From contig JAJEKV010000105.1 in the NCBI GenBank assembly GCA_021234155.1, positions 1,462,494 to 1,526,493 of the forward strand: a stretch of DNA of 64,000 bases, given 5' to 3'. How positions within the stretch are numbered: the first letter of the stretch is position 1; every line of letters starts with the position of its first letter. Position numbers and translations under genes: made by a program. Positions 36,739-47,636 of this stretch are shown one piece after another. This stretch comes from Isoetes taiwanensis. Lineage: Eukaryota; Streptophyta; Lycopodiopsida; Isoetales; Isoetaceae. The notes beneath the pieces were generated by a model. It ran no database searches, had not been told where the DNA came from, and was given only the letters and a program-made list of their open reading frames with translations.

Positions 36739-38206
36739 ATGATGCTAATGGTATTTAAGTTCAGGTGCTCCAAGGTTTACCTTGATCTAACAGTTGGCGC
36801 AACCATTAAAATCTGGCAACTATTGGATAAAGGGCAGTTAAAACTTGGAACATCTTGGCAAGGGGAGATTACCAGCGTTGAGGAAACTTTTAGAGCCTAC
36901 CCGAAAATCTCCTATTGTTCTCATGAACGGTCGGATATTTCAAGTTTCTTATGGGAATCTTGCATGTCCTTATTAAAAAATACATGAAAATCTTTCAAAA
37001 AACTACCATCACAAACCCCACCAGAAATTTTCCAATTTTTGAGCCAAAAAACCTTCTTTTACCTCGAAGTAAAAATTACTGTGATAATCTCTGCAAAGAA
37101 ATTTAGCCGTCAAAATCCAAAATGTGCAGTTGAGATTGTAATAACCCTCTGGCTTGTCACAAGTTATGCCGGATAACCAACTCATGCATAACCTGCTCGA
37201 GGAGTGGATTAATACTCTCATAAAGAGCTAACCCGAAATGGAGGGCTACGATAGCGTCATCAACTACCAGGTTATTGGAAACAAACTGTAGGAATTGGTA
37301 TTCAATTGAAGTCGTGTTAGTTCCTAGATTTGATCATTCTTCAGGTTAGTCCATGCATCTGACGGGCAACATCCCCTAAAAAATTCTGGATAGCTGATTC
37401 CGTGTCAGGAAATTCCACCCTGTAGTGGAATCCCAACCGTGACATTAGTCATTTATCTGTTCCTTGCAAATTTGTCCTCCATAGCAAGCATCGACCTAAT
37501 GAAATCTGGGCCTAACAAACAAAATTGCATTAAATACCAACCTTGATAAGGAATAACAAGATGCTATGCAAGTATCAAAGCCCTATACTTTAGCAGCATG
37601 TAAAGGACAAAATAAGGATGGCCTCATTCGAGGAACTTCATATATTTTGACTCGGTTTTAGGTGGAGGCCCTGAAGATAAGTTTCCAATCTTCTATCAGC
37701 GAGCGCATATTGATATGATTGAGTGAATTTGGACTCTTGGAACAACAAAGAATCAAGAAAAATAATAAAACATGAACAATTTGGGTCTTTATTCAGATAA
37801 TTGTTATGGCACATTACTTATCCGCCCAACTGGATCCACTTGTGCAAGGCTATAGGCAAAGCTACACACTAGTTTCTGGCTATAGCTATGGCTATGATAA
37901 TCACTGCTACAATGTAGACTCCGATCAGGCGGATCCACCTCTGCAAGTATTATTTCATAGTACAATGTAAACTGTTATTGTTTTACTAGGAAATCCATTA
38001 TGAAACAACATTTTTCTACAAAAGCACACGTTTATAGAAAACAAAGTAGTTTCTACTCTAAAAACACATGCAGTTTATATCAATAAACATTATCATAGCT
38101 TATATGTGTGAGTTAAAGAAAGGATTAGATAACAAGACAAGGTAACTCTCAAAGATCAAACCCTAAACATGTGAATGAAAACAATGCCTTTTTTTATCCC
38201 CCCCTT
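36739..38206. other. Intergenic sequence between the PPR gene and copia C
   Basis: No recognisable coding exon, RNA gene or repeat. The right end, a T- and C-run, is the insertion target of copia C, with CCCTT duplicated. Confidence 0.5.
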
Positions 38207-38497
38207 TGTTAGAATTCAAGCTGTACATTAGAGTACATTTCTGTACGTTAGATATATTGATGTACATTAGAGTACATTAGAAGTACATCATGTACATCTC
38301 TGGCCTTTGGCCTTCTGTTTCCGACTGTTGGCCTTTCAGTGCCATTCATTCCATGTATTTATAGATTACATGCAATACAGAGAACATCCAGATTGTTCCT
38401 ATTCTATTTCTATTGTGTCTCTTCCGATCTTGCTTCAGCATTGGCTCACTCTGTGCTGCAGGTTTGTATCAGTCCATAGCTGATACGTTTTCCAACA
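38207..38497 (+). repeat. 5' LTR of copia C
   Basis: 291 bases, TGTTAG...CCAACA. Holds seven GTAC cores (about 38222-38298) and a TATTTATAG TATA-like box near 38356. Compared with the 3' LTR it carries 27 extra bases bounded by AGATT repeats. Confidence 0.95.
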
Positions 38498-38510
38498 TGG
38501 TATCAGAGCC
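38498..38510 (+). other. Primer-binding site of copia C
   Basis: TGGTATCAGAGCC immediately follows the LTR, complementary to initiator Met tRNA. Confidence 0.9.
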
Positions 38511-38597
38511 TATTGGCATGTGACGGGAAGCTCGACAATAGAGAAACTTGGGAGAACAATTCTGGAAGAATACTTATCTGGGCAGGAGTCGAAGGTC

Positions 38598-41500
38598 ATG
38601 GAGACCAGATCTGTATCAGCAATTCTGAAGCCACCTATGTTTGATGGCAAAGGGTTTCAAGGCTGGAAGAAATCCATGAAGTTATATCTAATGGCAGAGG
38701 ATGTCTGGGATATAGTGGATGGGTCTGAAACTAAACAAGAGAATCTTTGGGACAAACAGCTCAAATCAAGCTTCAAAAGGATTGGCAGCGCCGTGATAAT
38801 AGAGCAATGGCTTGCATATGTATGTGTCTCTCCAGAGCCATAGTCATGCAAGTAGATGTGGATCAGGGCAGCTATTCCCTTTGGATTTGACTTGAAGATA
38901 AGTATGGCACCAAAACAGAAGGTGAAGTTATGCATCTGTATACACAGATTAGGAATTGCAAGTATGTGGAAGGAGCTGATCTGAATACACACATAAATCA
39001 AATGAAGGAGATGTTTGATATGTTGGCGGCAGCAGATTCCAAGTATGCGTTCGAGGGGCAACAAAAGCTCGGTTATATGCTTCTCTTCCCAATTCATGGG
39101 AAAACTTTGTTGATTTCTTGACAGCTCAAAGTAGTCTTTCATGGATGACGCCGTCTCTAAGCTTTTGCAGAAAGAGATGCGGTTGAAAGACAAAGTGGAG
39201 GATTCCAAGCCATCACAAGCCATGCTTGCACGAGGGAGGCAAGATAAGAAGCCTCATTACAAAAAGCAATCAGATGGGAAGGTGGAAGGATCAAAAGGAG
39301 CACGTCCGAAGAAAGTTTATGCCAAGAGAGGGCAATGCAGGAACTGTTTTGAATATGGCCATTATGCAGTCGATTGTCCGGAGGGAAAGAACAAATCAGA
39401 AAAAGCACACCTAGTTGAGGCACAAGTCATCAAAGGAGAGGCTTATCTTGTTATCCAATCAGACCGGAGTCTTAGAATTAAAGGGGAGGCTTCTGTTGTG
39501 GAAACAAGTGCATGTACTGCTGCTGGAAAGAAGGTTCTTACAGTGGATTCTGCATGCACATTTCAGTGATGTTGAAGGATAGGGATCTATTCTCAAGTTA
39601 TCAAAATGACAAAAGTCTGGTGCAATTGGGAGATTACAGTGAAATTCAAGTGCAAGGAAGTGGTCAATATAATTTCACGCTATTGAATGGTGAAAGTACG
39701 GTGCTTCCAGAAACCTTACATGTCCCGGAATTGCGAAAAAACCTTTTGTCAGTTGCATGTGCGGCGAATCTTTCGGTCCGCAAGTTTTCTTTGATGATAA
39801 GGAAGTTCTTTTCTTGAAGAATGCACGGATTGAAGGGGATATAGTGGCCAAGGGCTCAAGACATGGCAATTTGTATGAGCTGGAGGTGTCTGATCCAAAT
39901 CAGGCCCTAGCTGTATCAGCAAAAGAAAAGGAGAAAGTGCTACTTTGGCACAAAAGGTATGGTCATGCTAATGTTCAAGCGTTAAAAATAATGCAGCGGA
40001 AGAACATGGTTCGTGGCATGAAGATAACTATGAAGGCAGACCCGGATCTTTGTGAAGCATGTATCCTTGGTAAGCACCCTCGTAGATCATTTGCAAGTGT
40101 AGGCAGCAGAGCTAAGCAAGTGCTGGAGCTTATCCACTCAGATCTTTGTGGACCAACAGAGGAGGTATCTCTAGCGCCTTTGGTAAGGCAAGTATATTTC
40201 ATAACGTTTATTGATGATTTTAGTCGGAAAACAATTGTCTACTTTCTAACCAAGAAAAGTGATGCTCTTGAGGCTTTTAAATTGTATAAAGCATGTGTAG
40301 AAAATCAGACAGGGAGGAAGATCAAGCAATTGCGCACTGATGGTGGTGGAGAGTATCTTAGTGATCTCTTCCATGATACATGTGATCAGGCAGGGATTCA
40401 GCGTCAATGCACAACGAGGGCTACTCCTCAACAAAACGGTGTTGCGGAGAGGAAGAACCGCACTTTGTGCAATCAAAGAAGAAGTATGCTTCTTTGAAAG
40501 TCATTTGCCAAAGTATTTTTGGGCTGATGCAATTGCTTTGCTGGCGAGTTCATGTGCAAAAGCAGTTGACCCACAGTTGCTTTGGATAATGAGATGACTC
40601 CAGAAGAAGCTTGGTCTGGAGAGAAACCGGATGTTTCTCATTTGCGCACATTTGGATGTACCGCTTATGTACATGTTCCTGAGCATTTGCGCAGAAAATT
40701 TGATGCCCGTAGCACCAAATGCACTTTCATTGGCTATGCACCTAATCATAAAGCATACTTGTTATGGGATCAAGAGCGGAGAAAGGTATATACCAGCTCA
40801 GAAGTAGTTTTTGATGAGTCAAAATCTATGTGTATTGATCCACTTGCAGATGGAAACTTCATTCAAGACAAATATCTTGTTCTCGATGATCCTCCACTCG
40901 TTGAGCTTCAAGATTTGAGGCTGGACCAGCAGCAAGATGTGCCTTTGCCAGTGGATGTGCAGCAACCCATCAATGATGATCCACCTCATAATCAAGTTCT
41001 TCCTGATCCTCAGCTCATTGGAATGCCTCCTCCTCCTGATCAACCGTTATCGCCACGTAGCAGAACACCTTCTCGTAAAGTTCTTGAAAATGCTGAACTT
41101 AGTTTGGTTGAATGGTGTTGCTTGGCAGTGCAAGGTGAACCAGCAAGCATTGAGGAAGCATGGGCTTCCTCTGAAGCTTCACATTGGAAACGGGCAGCTG
41201 AGGTAGAGCTTGCATCCATGGATGCAAACCAGGTATGGGAACTTGCTGATTTGCCCATTGGGCGCAAAGCAGTGGATTGCAAATGGCTATTCATGAAAAA
41301 GTACAAGGCCGATGGCAGCCTTGACAAGTATAAGGCTAGGCTAGTTGCTCGAGGTTTCAGCCAAGTCAAAGGTCTTGATTATGATGAGACATTTTCACCG
41401 GTTGTGAGAATGAATAGCTTGCGTGTTTTGCTGGCCTTAGGAGCCAAATTGGATTGGGAAATTCATCAAATGGATGTGGATACGGCATTTCTGAATGGAG

Positions 41501-42564
41501 ATCTTCTTGAGGACATCTATATCTTTGCAACCTCCGGGTGTTTTGAAGTGCCCGGCCAGGAAAAACAAGGTATGTAAACTCCATAAAAGGCCATTTATGG
41601 CTTAAAAAAGCAGCTTTCGGGTTTGGTACAAGAAGTTCGATGATGCACTTAAGCATGAAGGATTTCAGGTTGCTACAACAGATTCTAATGTCTACATTAA
41701 GTGCATGGGAGGTATGTATTTGATTTTAGTGCTATATGTGGATGATATGCTTGCAATGGGCAGCAATCTTCTTGATGTTCAAGCACTTAAATCTAAACTA
41801 GCTAGCAGGTTTAAGATGAAAGATTTGGGTGCAGCTAGCTCTTTCTTAGGTATGCAGATACATCGTGATAGGAAGAAGAGGCTAATTCATATCAGCCAAC
41901 CTCGGTATGCTGAATTTCTGCTTGAGCAATTTCGCATGGCAGATTGTAAGCCTGTTTCAAGCGCTAATGGAAGCGGCCTCAAATTGTTTGAAGATGAGCT
42001 TTGTTTGTGATAATGTGCAGTCATCTTCTCTACCATATAGGCAGCTTGTTGGGAGTTTGATGTATCTCATGACCATAACACGACCTGATCTTTGCTTTGC
42101 TGTGATTGCATTGAGTCAGTTTAACCACTGTTATGAGTTAAAGCATTGGCAGCTAGCAAAGCGTGTTCTTCGCTATTTGCAAGGAACCAAAGAGTATGGA
42201 ATCTGTTATTGTGATAACGGATCAGCAAGTCTTCATGCATTTACTGATGCAAGTTGGGGCAACAACAGGGATTCTCATTCCACTACAGGTAGCACATGCA
42301 TGTTTTATGGAGGTGCAGTAGGTTGGATAAGTAAAAAGCAATCTGTTGTAGCCCGATCTTCAGCAGAGGCAGAATACATTGCCTTATCTACTGGAGTTGC
42401 AGATCTGATTTGGTATGACCACTTGCTTAATGATGTTGGTATTTCTGCGCAGCCACCTATTCATGTTTATGTGGACAATCAAAGTTGCATGAAAATGGCA
42501 GAGCGACCAGGACATCATCCTCGGACAAAGCACATTCCAATTCATTATCATTATGTCCGTGATC
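38598..42564 (+). pseudogene. Copia C gag-pol, broken, up to the gypsy insertion
   Basis: The likely start is METRSVSAILKPPMFDG at 38598 (gag). A CX2CX4HX4C knuckle (CRNCFEYGHYAVDC) lies at about 39336. The protease site is DSA rather than DSG (about 39547). The integrase shows WHKRYGH...CEAC zinc ligands and the catalytic set HSDLCGP, RTDGGGEY and NGVAERKNR (39.95-40.46 kb). The RT shows WLFMKKYKADGSLDKYKARLVARGFSQ, MDVDTAFLNGDL and LYVDDML (41.28-41.75 kb). RNase H shows TDASWG, SSAEAEYIAL and VDNQSCM (42.24-42.49 kb). Interruptions include stops near 38842, 38889 and 39119 and frame shifts near 39570, 40490, 41540 and 42000. The very similar LTRs make so much decay surprising. The frame resumes at 54820. 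Confidence 0.9.
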
Positions 42565-44227
42565 TGTGACGTTCCACGTATTTATATGGTCTACGTCACG
42601 TATTTATACGGGACACGTACAAATACACACGTCACCCATTAAAGGTACACCACTAGGGGGTCCTATAACCTAAGGGGGTTACTCTAAAAGGGATTAAATT
42701 AGCTATGCTAATTTAACCATTAAAGATAATAACCTATAACTTAGGAAATTAAGGACTAAATAGGATTAATTAGACTAATTACTGTTTTGGGAAGGCGCCA
42801 CCTGCCCCAATCGATTGGCCAGCATGGGGATTTCCAAATTAGGCTGTCAACCTGGTCCCTATCCCTGTGTTGACTCCCTCAATTCGGCCAAAGAAGGAGC
42901 AGGAGCTGAGCGCCATCATACCTATCAGAGCGCCACCATACCAAGTAGAACCTGTGAAGCAGAAGCTGAACCCTCAACACCCAAGAGATGGAAGCACCCC
43001 ATGGTAACGAGTCCAGCCAGAACTCAGGTGGGTGGCTAGGATAGCCGTAAATTCTAGATAACGCCCCTATTGGGCCTTGGTTGTGTTCGTTTCTCTGTTC
43101 TCTTTGTGTTTCAATCATAGGAACTAACCCTTGGTTGTAAAGGTAAGTTCTCTTTATATTTGATTCTGGTTTTTGCTCTGAAAGGATGGATTGTTAGTTC
43201 TTTGTCTAGTATGACTCTGAAATGGGGAAATTACGGGGGGTAGAGACCTCTGAGCCATGTATTGTAGTATGCTCCTAGATAGCGCCCTATACAGTCCCAT
43301 TAATTGCGGCCTGTGCACAAGAGCCCACCAGGTCCTAGATGCTATGGACTGGCTTAGCACCAGACAAGGAACACAGTGGTGAAGTGGGGGTGGGGTCTTG
43401 CACGAACATAAAAGGCTCCTGAGACTCCTACAGTGGGCTAGGCCTAATAGCCGGCCAGCGAGCTAGGCGCGAGCCGGGCCGGGTATGGGTCTGACACTCC
43501 CTGGGTACAGAGGTGTGACCCGCATGGGGCATCCTGTACTTTGAGTAGATTTAGGGTGAGTAAGTCGGGTATGGATGCGGGGGTCGCTGATGCGGCACGT
43601 ATTCTCTAGCTCACCCATGGAACCATTGTGATTCTGGAAGGGGACGCTTCCCCGACCTGCCTCATCGGACCAGGAGTCATGAACCTGGAGTAGGCTCAAA
43701 AGGGTGATACCTTGAACCTGCGTCTCCGGAAGGCTATAGCGAGGCCATAGCGTGAATTGACCCATCTACAAAGTGTGCACAGGAGGGGCGGATGGAGTGG
43801 ACAACCCTAGCCGATGTTCTATGCCAGCCAACGCCATGCCAAGACTCGGTCTGCTGATCTCTTGAAGCCCAGCCGTCAGTCGATCCTCACCGGAGTCTGA
43901 GCCGGGGTAGAACCTGGGGCTTGGGTGTTTCCTTAGGTTTAGATGCATATTCTATGCCGTTGGTATTGGATGGATGCGCCACCCTTCGTGGTGGTTATTT
44001 TTATATGATTTATGCTGTGTGCTAACTCCTGTATTCACGCTTCCGCGATGTAGGAGTCCCATTGAAGGCGTGGGCCGAATGACCCCTTCGTGTCCTTCTT
44101 CCTGGCACCATATTATGGGTGACCGGAATAGACGGAGGGCCTTGCTCATGGTGAGATGATCGCCATGGGAGGGGAAAGTCCCCGTATGTATACGGCCGAG
44201 GGTCGTATATATTCAGGGAGCGTCACA
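42565..44227 (+). repeat. 5' LTR of the chromovirus
   Basis: The first 80 bases carry six ACGT cores, including two CACGTATTTATA-type units. The 5' third and the 3' third match the other LTR almost perfectly with mainly C/T differences. The middle (about 42950-43710) differs by many small indels. Confidence 0.95.
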
Positions 44228-44228
44228 G

Positions 44229-44240
44229 TGGTATCAGAGC
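44229..44240 (+). other. Primer-binding site of the chromovirus
   Basis: TGGTATCAGAGC, one base after the LTR CA end. Complementary to initiator Met tRNA. Confidence 0.9.
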
Positions 44241-44544
44241 CGTGATTTCGGTTGCTCGAAATCATAGCACTGGCCAAACACTAACTCGTAGCACGGTAGT
44301 TAGGAGGAGGCTCAGTTAATGTGTTGTTAGTCCTCTTTGATGTTTGGCCTGGTGTTAGGTTAAATTAAGAAATTGTAGCTTTAAAGAGGATAGGGCGACT
44401 GCAAGGCCCAAGATTGGAAGCATTGTAAGTCACAGTGGGTGGCTCAGATGACAGAACAGGTGCGTCCATTGGATCGGACATACTCAAATTACCCTAGAAC
44501 GGTCGTCTCTAGGCGAAAAATGGTCAAGGGCAGGCCCAAAAACC

Positions 44545-44724
44545 AACTCGGGCGCCGCTTGCTTTTTGTCGCCTTGCAGTCACGGTAGAAGAGCCGAAAA
44601 TGCCGTCGGCGCCCGACCAGTCAGACCCGAGTCAACGCGGGCCCGCCAGGTCAACTCGGGCGCCGCTTGCTTTTCGACGAACCCCGGTCTAAGCGGAAGC
44701 ACGTATAATGCAGCCGGCGCCCGA
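44545..44724 (+). repeat. Two tandem hairpin units in the chromovirus leader
   Basis: Two units with a 108-base period. In each, TCGGGCGCCG (44548-44557 and 44656-44665) is followed exactly 59 bases later by its perfect reverse complement CGGCGCCCGA (44607-44616 and 44715-44724). CAACTCGGGCGCCGCTTGCT is shared exactly at the start of both units. Placed between primer site and first open frame, they could be RNA packaging or dimer structures, which is inference. Confidence 0.85.
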
Positions 44725-45014
44725 CCGTATACCGCGCATATTTCCGCCGTATAATTATTTTATAATAACAAAAAATTAATAAGTTAATAAGAAAAATTTT
44801 AAAATTTTAAAAGTTAACTGGTTGTTAACCATTTCTTTTTGTTATTGCACTTTACCTTCAGCGCCTTGGACCGCCTGAGCCGACGCCCGCCATCGCCACC
44901 AGACCTGCCTTTGCTCTTCCGCCCTTGTGTCTTGCGAACCCTAGCGCCTCCTTTGTCGTCTCCTTCGCCGCTAGCGCCTCACTACCTACCTTCTTAGACC
45001 TTAGCGCCACAGCT

Positions 45015-45368
45015 ATGGCTATCACAAAGAGTGCCCCGGACCCATCTACCTTGAGCATCGTGGAAATTTACGCCATGATCGCCAAGCACATGGCTACAGA
45101 CCCAGCCTTTATTGATATACTTCTGGATGAGCTGGTAAATAGGTTTGAGAACAACGATATGATTCCCTATCCTATCTATCACTTCTCAGAGCCATTCCTG
45201 ATCCGGCTGAACCTTCGCCAGCTCTCCTATACCATTGTTGAGCAACCTGACATGGTCATGATGCTCATTAAATTCTATCCTCCCGAGCAGGAATATCTTA
45301 TTTATTTTATGTTAAGTATGAAACAAAATGCTGACGTCAGCCTCAATAAAAGGAGTCTTAAAGTTTAA
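45015..45368 (+). CDS. Unknown open frame 1 of the chromovirus (117 codons)
   Basis: Not recognised. It starts at ATG 45015; the frame is open further upstream but without another ATG. The product is helical in character, with ELVNRFENN and RQLSYTIVEQPDMVMMLIKFYPPEQEYLIYF, and shows no zinc knuckle or enzyme motif. A GTTAAGT splice-donor-like site at 45319 and a strong pyrimidine-rich acceptor ending TTCTAG at 45403 suggest that the last 16 or so codons may be intron. The frame could then continue into the ATG at 45408. Its position between primer site and gag is not standard for chromoviruses. Confidence 0.45.
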   Translation: MAITKSAPDPSTLSIVEIYAMIAKHMATDPAFIDILLDELVNRFENNDMIPYPIYHFSEPFLIRLNLRQLSYTIVEQPDMVMMLIKFYPPEQEYLIYFMLSMKQNADVSLNKRSLKV

Positions 45369-45403
45369 TTCAAATGTTTCTTTTCCTCTCTCCTCCCTTC
45401 TAG
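45319..45403 (+). other. Possible intron between unknown frames 1 and 2
   Basis: Starts GTTAAGT and ends in a long pyrimidine run closing with CTTCTAG. Splicing would join frame 1 in phase to the codons beginning at ATG 45408 (MAAADLVAWYND). Confidence 0.4.
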
Positions 45404-45451
45404 CGCCATGGCTGCCGCCGACCTTGTCGCTTGGTACAATGACGGAGAGCA

Positions 45452-46804
45452 ATGGGATCCGCAAGTCCCTTTCGACTGCGGCCTTTGCTATGCCAACGCC
45501 TAGACCTCCTCGCCAATATGCAGAGGCATCCGGATTACGCCGGATTCTTCGACTTCTACATGGAGGAAATGCTTCCTCTGTGTATTCCTCTTGGGGATCC
45601 TCCCCAGCTGTATTTGGAGCGAGAGGTAGTCCGACAGATGTTAGGGGGGGACACCCATGCTTATGATGTCCTGAAGGGGAAGCTCCGATGGGGAAAACAC
45701 CTGCCTGTGGTCCAGCAGCAAGGGCGGCAATATCTGGAAGTTACTTTTGCCCTAGCCATCCTCATGGACCAATACGTTGAGGATGAAGAATTGCCTGTAG
45801 AAAAAGGCAAACTGCCAGAGTCTTCCGAGGAGGGGGAAGACGAGCACATAGGTATGGGCGACTTTGCCCGTTGGAAACAGTTAGCGGAGGAGTTGCCACC
45901 GCGCCGTGAACAAGCTATAGGCTTGTCAGGATTAGACGGCCTTCCAGTTATCTATCACCAAGGGCAAGAGTACCTTCTCTTGGATGATATTATCTGGACG
46001 TATCACATGGTGGCCGGATTTCGACGCAAGCGCAAAGACCATGTACTTTATGAGCTTGCGGAGTACTGTATGGATGATTTTATTGACTTCACTTCTACCG
46101 AGCTTCCTCCAGAGGTGCAGCAGCTGCTCCAGTTCCGCCAAGAGACCATCGAGCCGGCAGAGACTCTATTACGTCTTCGGGACTTCGTAATGCAGGAGCC
46201 GGCCTCGCAGCCTTCACCGGATGCCTTCATGGCTATGGGACCCCACGTCCCAAACATCAACATGGTTGAGGTCCCCTCCGACTCAGATGACGAGGGAGAG
46301 GATTTATACCATAATCCTGCGCATAAGAAGGAGGAGCAACAGGAACTTAGGGAGGAAGAAGTCCCCATGGACTTGGATAAGGAAGTGGCTACATCCGAGA
46401 CCCCGCAAGGGAAGGTGTTGGGTAACCACCTCACCCGTTTCTTTTTGTCAGCCTTCCGACAGGGGCAAGTCCTTTTTATAGCCCGAGATCTAGGGCCAGA
46501 GGCTGAAGCTTCATGGTGGGCCCTCCGTGCTCTCTCTACACTGGCCGGCCACAAGAAGCTTCCCTATCGTACGTTTACTTATGTACTCGTACGACGGGAT
46601 CTTGCTTTGACGGCCTTGGGTCAGGATATTGCGCCTTGGATGAGCATGAAGCTCCTCACGGCAGCCCCATTGGCCATTGCCTATCCACCGGAGGTTGCAT
46701 CTATTGCGGCTGCCACAGTAGATCCCGGGGTGACTCTGCTGCGACACCGACCGCCTCCACCACCTCCTAGGGCCACGGATGAAGAGGGAGGACCTAGCTC
46801 CTAA
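45452..46804 (+). CDS. Unknown open frame 2 of the chromovirus (450 codons)
   Basis: Not recognised. Long, intact and with protein-like composition throughout. A likely older start at 45408 (MAAADLVAWYNDGEQWDPQ) is in another frame and ends at 45501, so a one-base indel may have cut off the original N-terminus. Two similar segments, LPVVQQQGRQYLEV at 84-97 and LPVIYHQGQEYLLL at 164-177, suggest internal duplication. Residues 273-310 are strongly acidic, and a proline run lies at 434-439. Trp/Leu-rich helices occur at 340-390. No retroviral enzyme, knuckle, signal peptide or clear membrane span is visible. It could be a captured host gene, an extra structural protein, or an envelope-unrelated accessory protein; none is shown. 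Confidence 0.6.
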   Translation: MGSASPFRLRPLLCQRLDLLANMQRHPDYAGFFDFYMEEMLPLCIPLGDPPQLYLEREVVRQMLGGDTHAYDVLKGKLRWGKHLPVVQQQGRQYLEVTFALAILMDQYVEDEELPVEKGKLPESSEEGEDEHIGMGDFARWKQLAEELPPRREQAIGLSGLDGLPVIYHQGQEYLLLDDIIWTYHMVAGFRRKRKDHVLYELAEYCMDDFIDFTSTELPPEVQQLLQFRQETIEPAETLLRLRDFVMQEPASQPSPDAFMAMGPHVPNINMVEVPSDSDDEGEDLYHNPAHKKEEQQELREEEVPMDLDKEVATSETPQGKVLGNHLTRFFLSAFRQGQVLFIARDLGPEAEASWWALRALSTLAGHKKLPYRTFTYVLVRRDLALTALGQDIAPWMSMKLLTAAPLAIAYPPEVASIAAATVDPGVTLLRHRPPPPPPRATDEEGGPSS

Positions 46805-47001
46805 ATTAATTATGCTACGCATTTTCACATTACGTGTGATTGTGAGATTTTGGATTGGCAAATGTCTTAGCCATGTTATAATATGATGTACCTTATTTCC
46901 TTATTAAATACAGTTACTGTCTTGATAAGTATAAGTGAATTCTTTTTTTTCCATGACGTCCTCTTCAAAGTATTAGCGTTAGAATATAGTGGAATTACAA
47001 A

Positions 47002-47490
47002 ATGTTCTATATTCATTCCAACTATCTTGCAGAAGAGACCCTCTGGGAATATGAGGAGAGGATTACCGACATGGTTAGGAGGGATGATCCCGGACCGCCG
47101 GAGCAGGATTACGGCCAAAGATATGGCGAATATCCAGAGTGGGATGAAGGCTACGAGATAGAACCTCCGCCACCAGGAGAGCCCTATGATCCTGACAAAG
47201 GGTTGGAGATAGTTAACATCCTTAGGGACAGAGCTTTCGAGGACCTGAAGCTGACCCTGTGCCGTACCTGGGACTATTGGAGCATGTCCAGGCACGAGGC
47301 TTTTGAGGACGCCAATGACCACCTTTGGCAACTCTTCTATGCTCTGCGAAGGCTTTTCAATCTTCTCATTGTTAGCCCAACATGGGAATACCAACCAGTG
47401 ATTGTCCAAGCCTGGGCACGCTATAAACTCGTTAGAGCTGTACGGGAGAGTGTCCGCTACGCGATCCTATACCCCTTCGCGAACCCCTAG
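47002..47490 (+). CDS. Unknown open frame 3 of the chromovirus (162 codons)
   Basis: Not recognised. An ATG at 47002 opens the frame, but a splice-acceptor-like CTATCTTGCAG ending at 47032 fits a coding exon beginning at residue 11 (EETLWEYEER). The N-terminal half is acidic and proline-rich (PGPPEQDYG, EIEPPPPGEPYDPD). The C-terminal half is rich in Trp, Arg and aromatic residues (LCRTWDYWSMSRHEAFEDANDHLWQLFYALRRLF), suggesting a helical fold. The AT-rich 46805-47032 gap before it looks like an intron. A polyadenylation-like AATAAA follows at 47631. Confidence 0.5.
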   Translation: MFYIHSNYLAEETLWEYEERITDMVRRDDPGPPEQDYGQRYGEYPEWDEGYEIEPPPPGEPYDPDKGLEIVNILRDRAFEDLKLTLCRTWDYWSMSRHEAFEDANDHLWQLFYALRRLFNLLIVSPTWEYQPVIVQAWARYKLVRAVRESVRYAILYPFANP

Positions 47491-47630
47491 GCTTGGTCTC
47501 TCTAGTTATGTGTTTCTGTTGTTGCTGTTACCCAGTGTGCGAGTAGAACTTTAAAACCCCCACTGTATCATACCTACTTTTGTATCAACCCATGTACCAA
47601 TCAACTTGTTGTTGTACTCAACTTGAATGG

Positions 47631-47636
47631 AATAAA
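47631..47636 (+). terminator. Polyadenylation-like signal between frame 3 and gag
   Basis: AATAAA in a T/G-rich setting 141 bases after the frame 3 stop and 96 bases before gag. This would be an odd place for a signal in full-length element RNA. Confidence 0.35.

Noticed and set aside
46876-47409. 177-codon minus-strand frame across unknown frame 3
   Set aside because: Antisense to the better-supported plus-strand frame, with no recognisable domain.
47002-47490. Envelope-like protein in the chromovirus
   Set aside because: No signal peptide or membrane span is visible, and the frame lies before gag rather than after pol.
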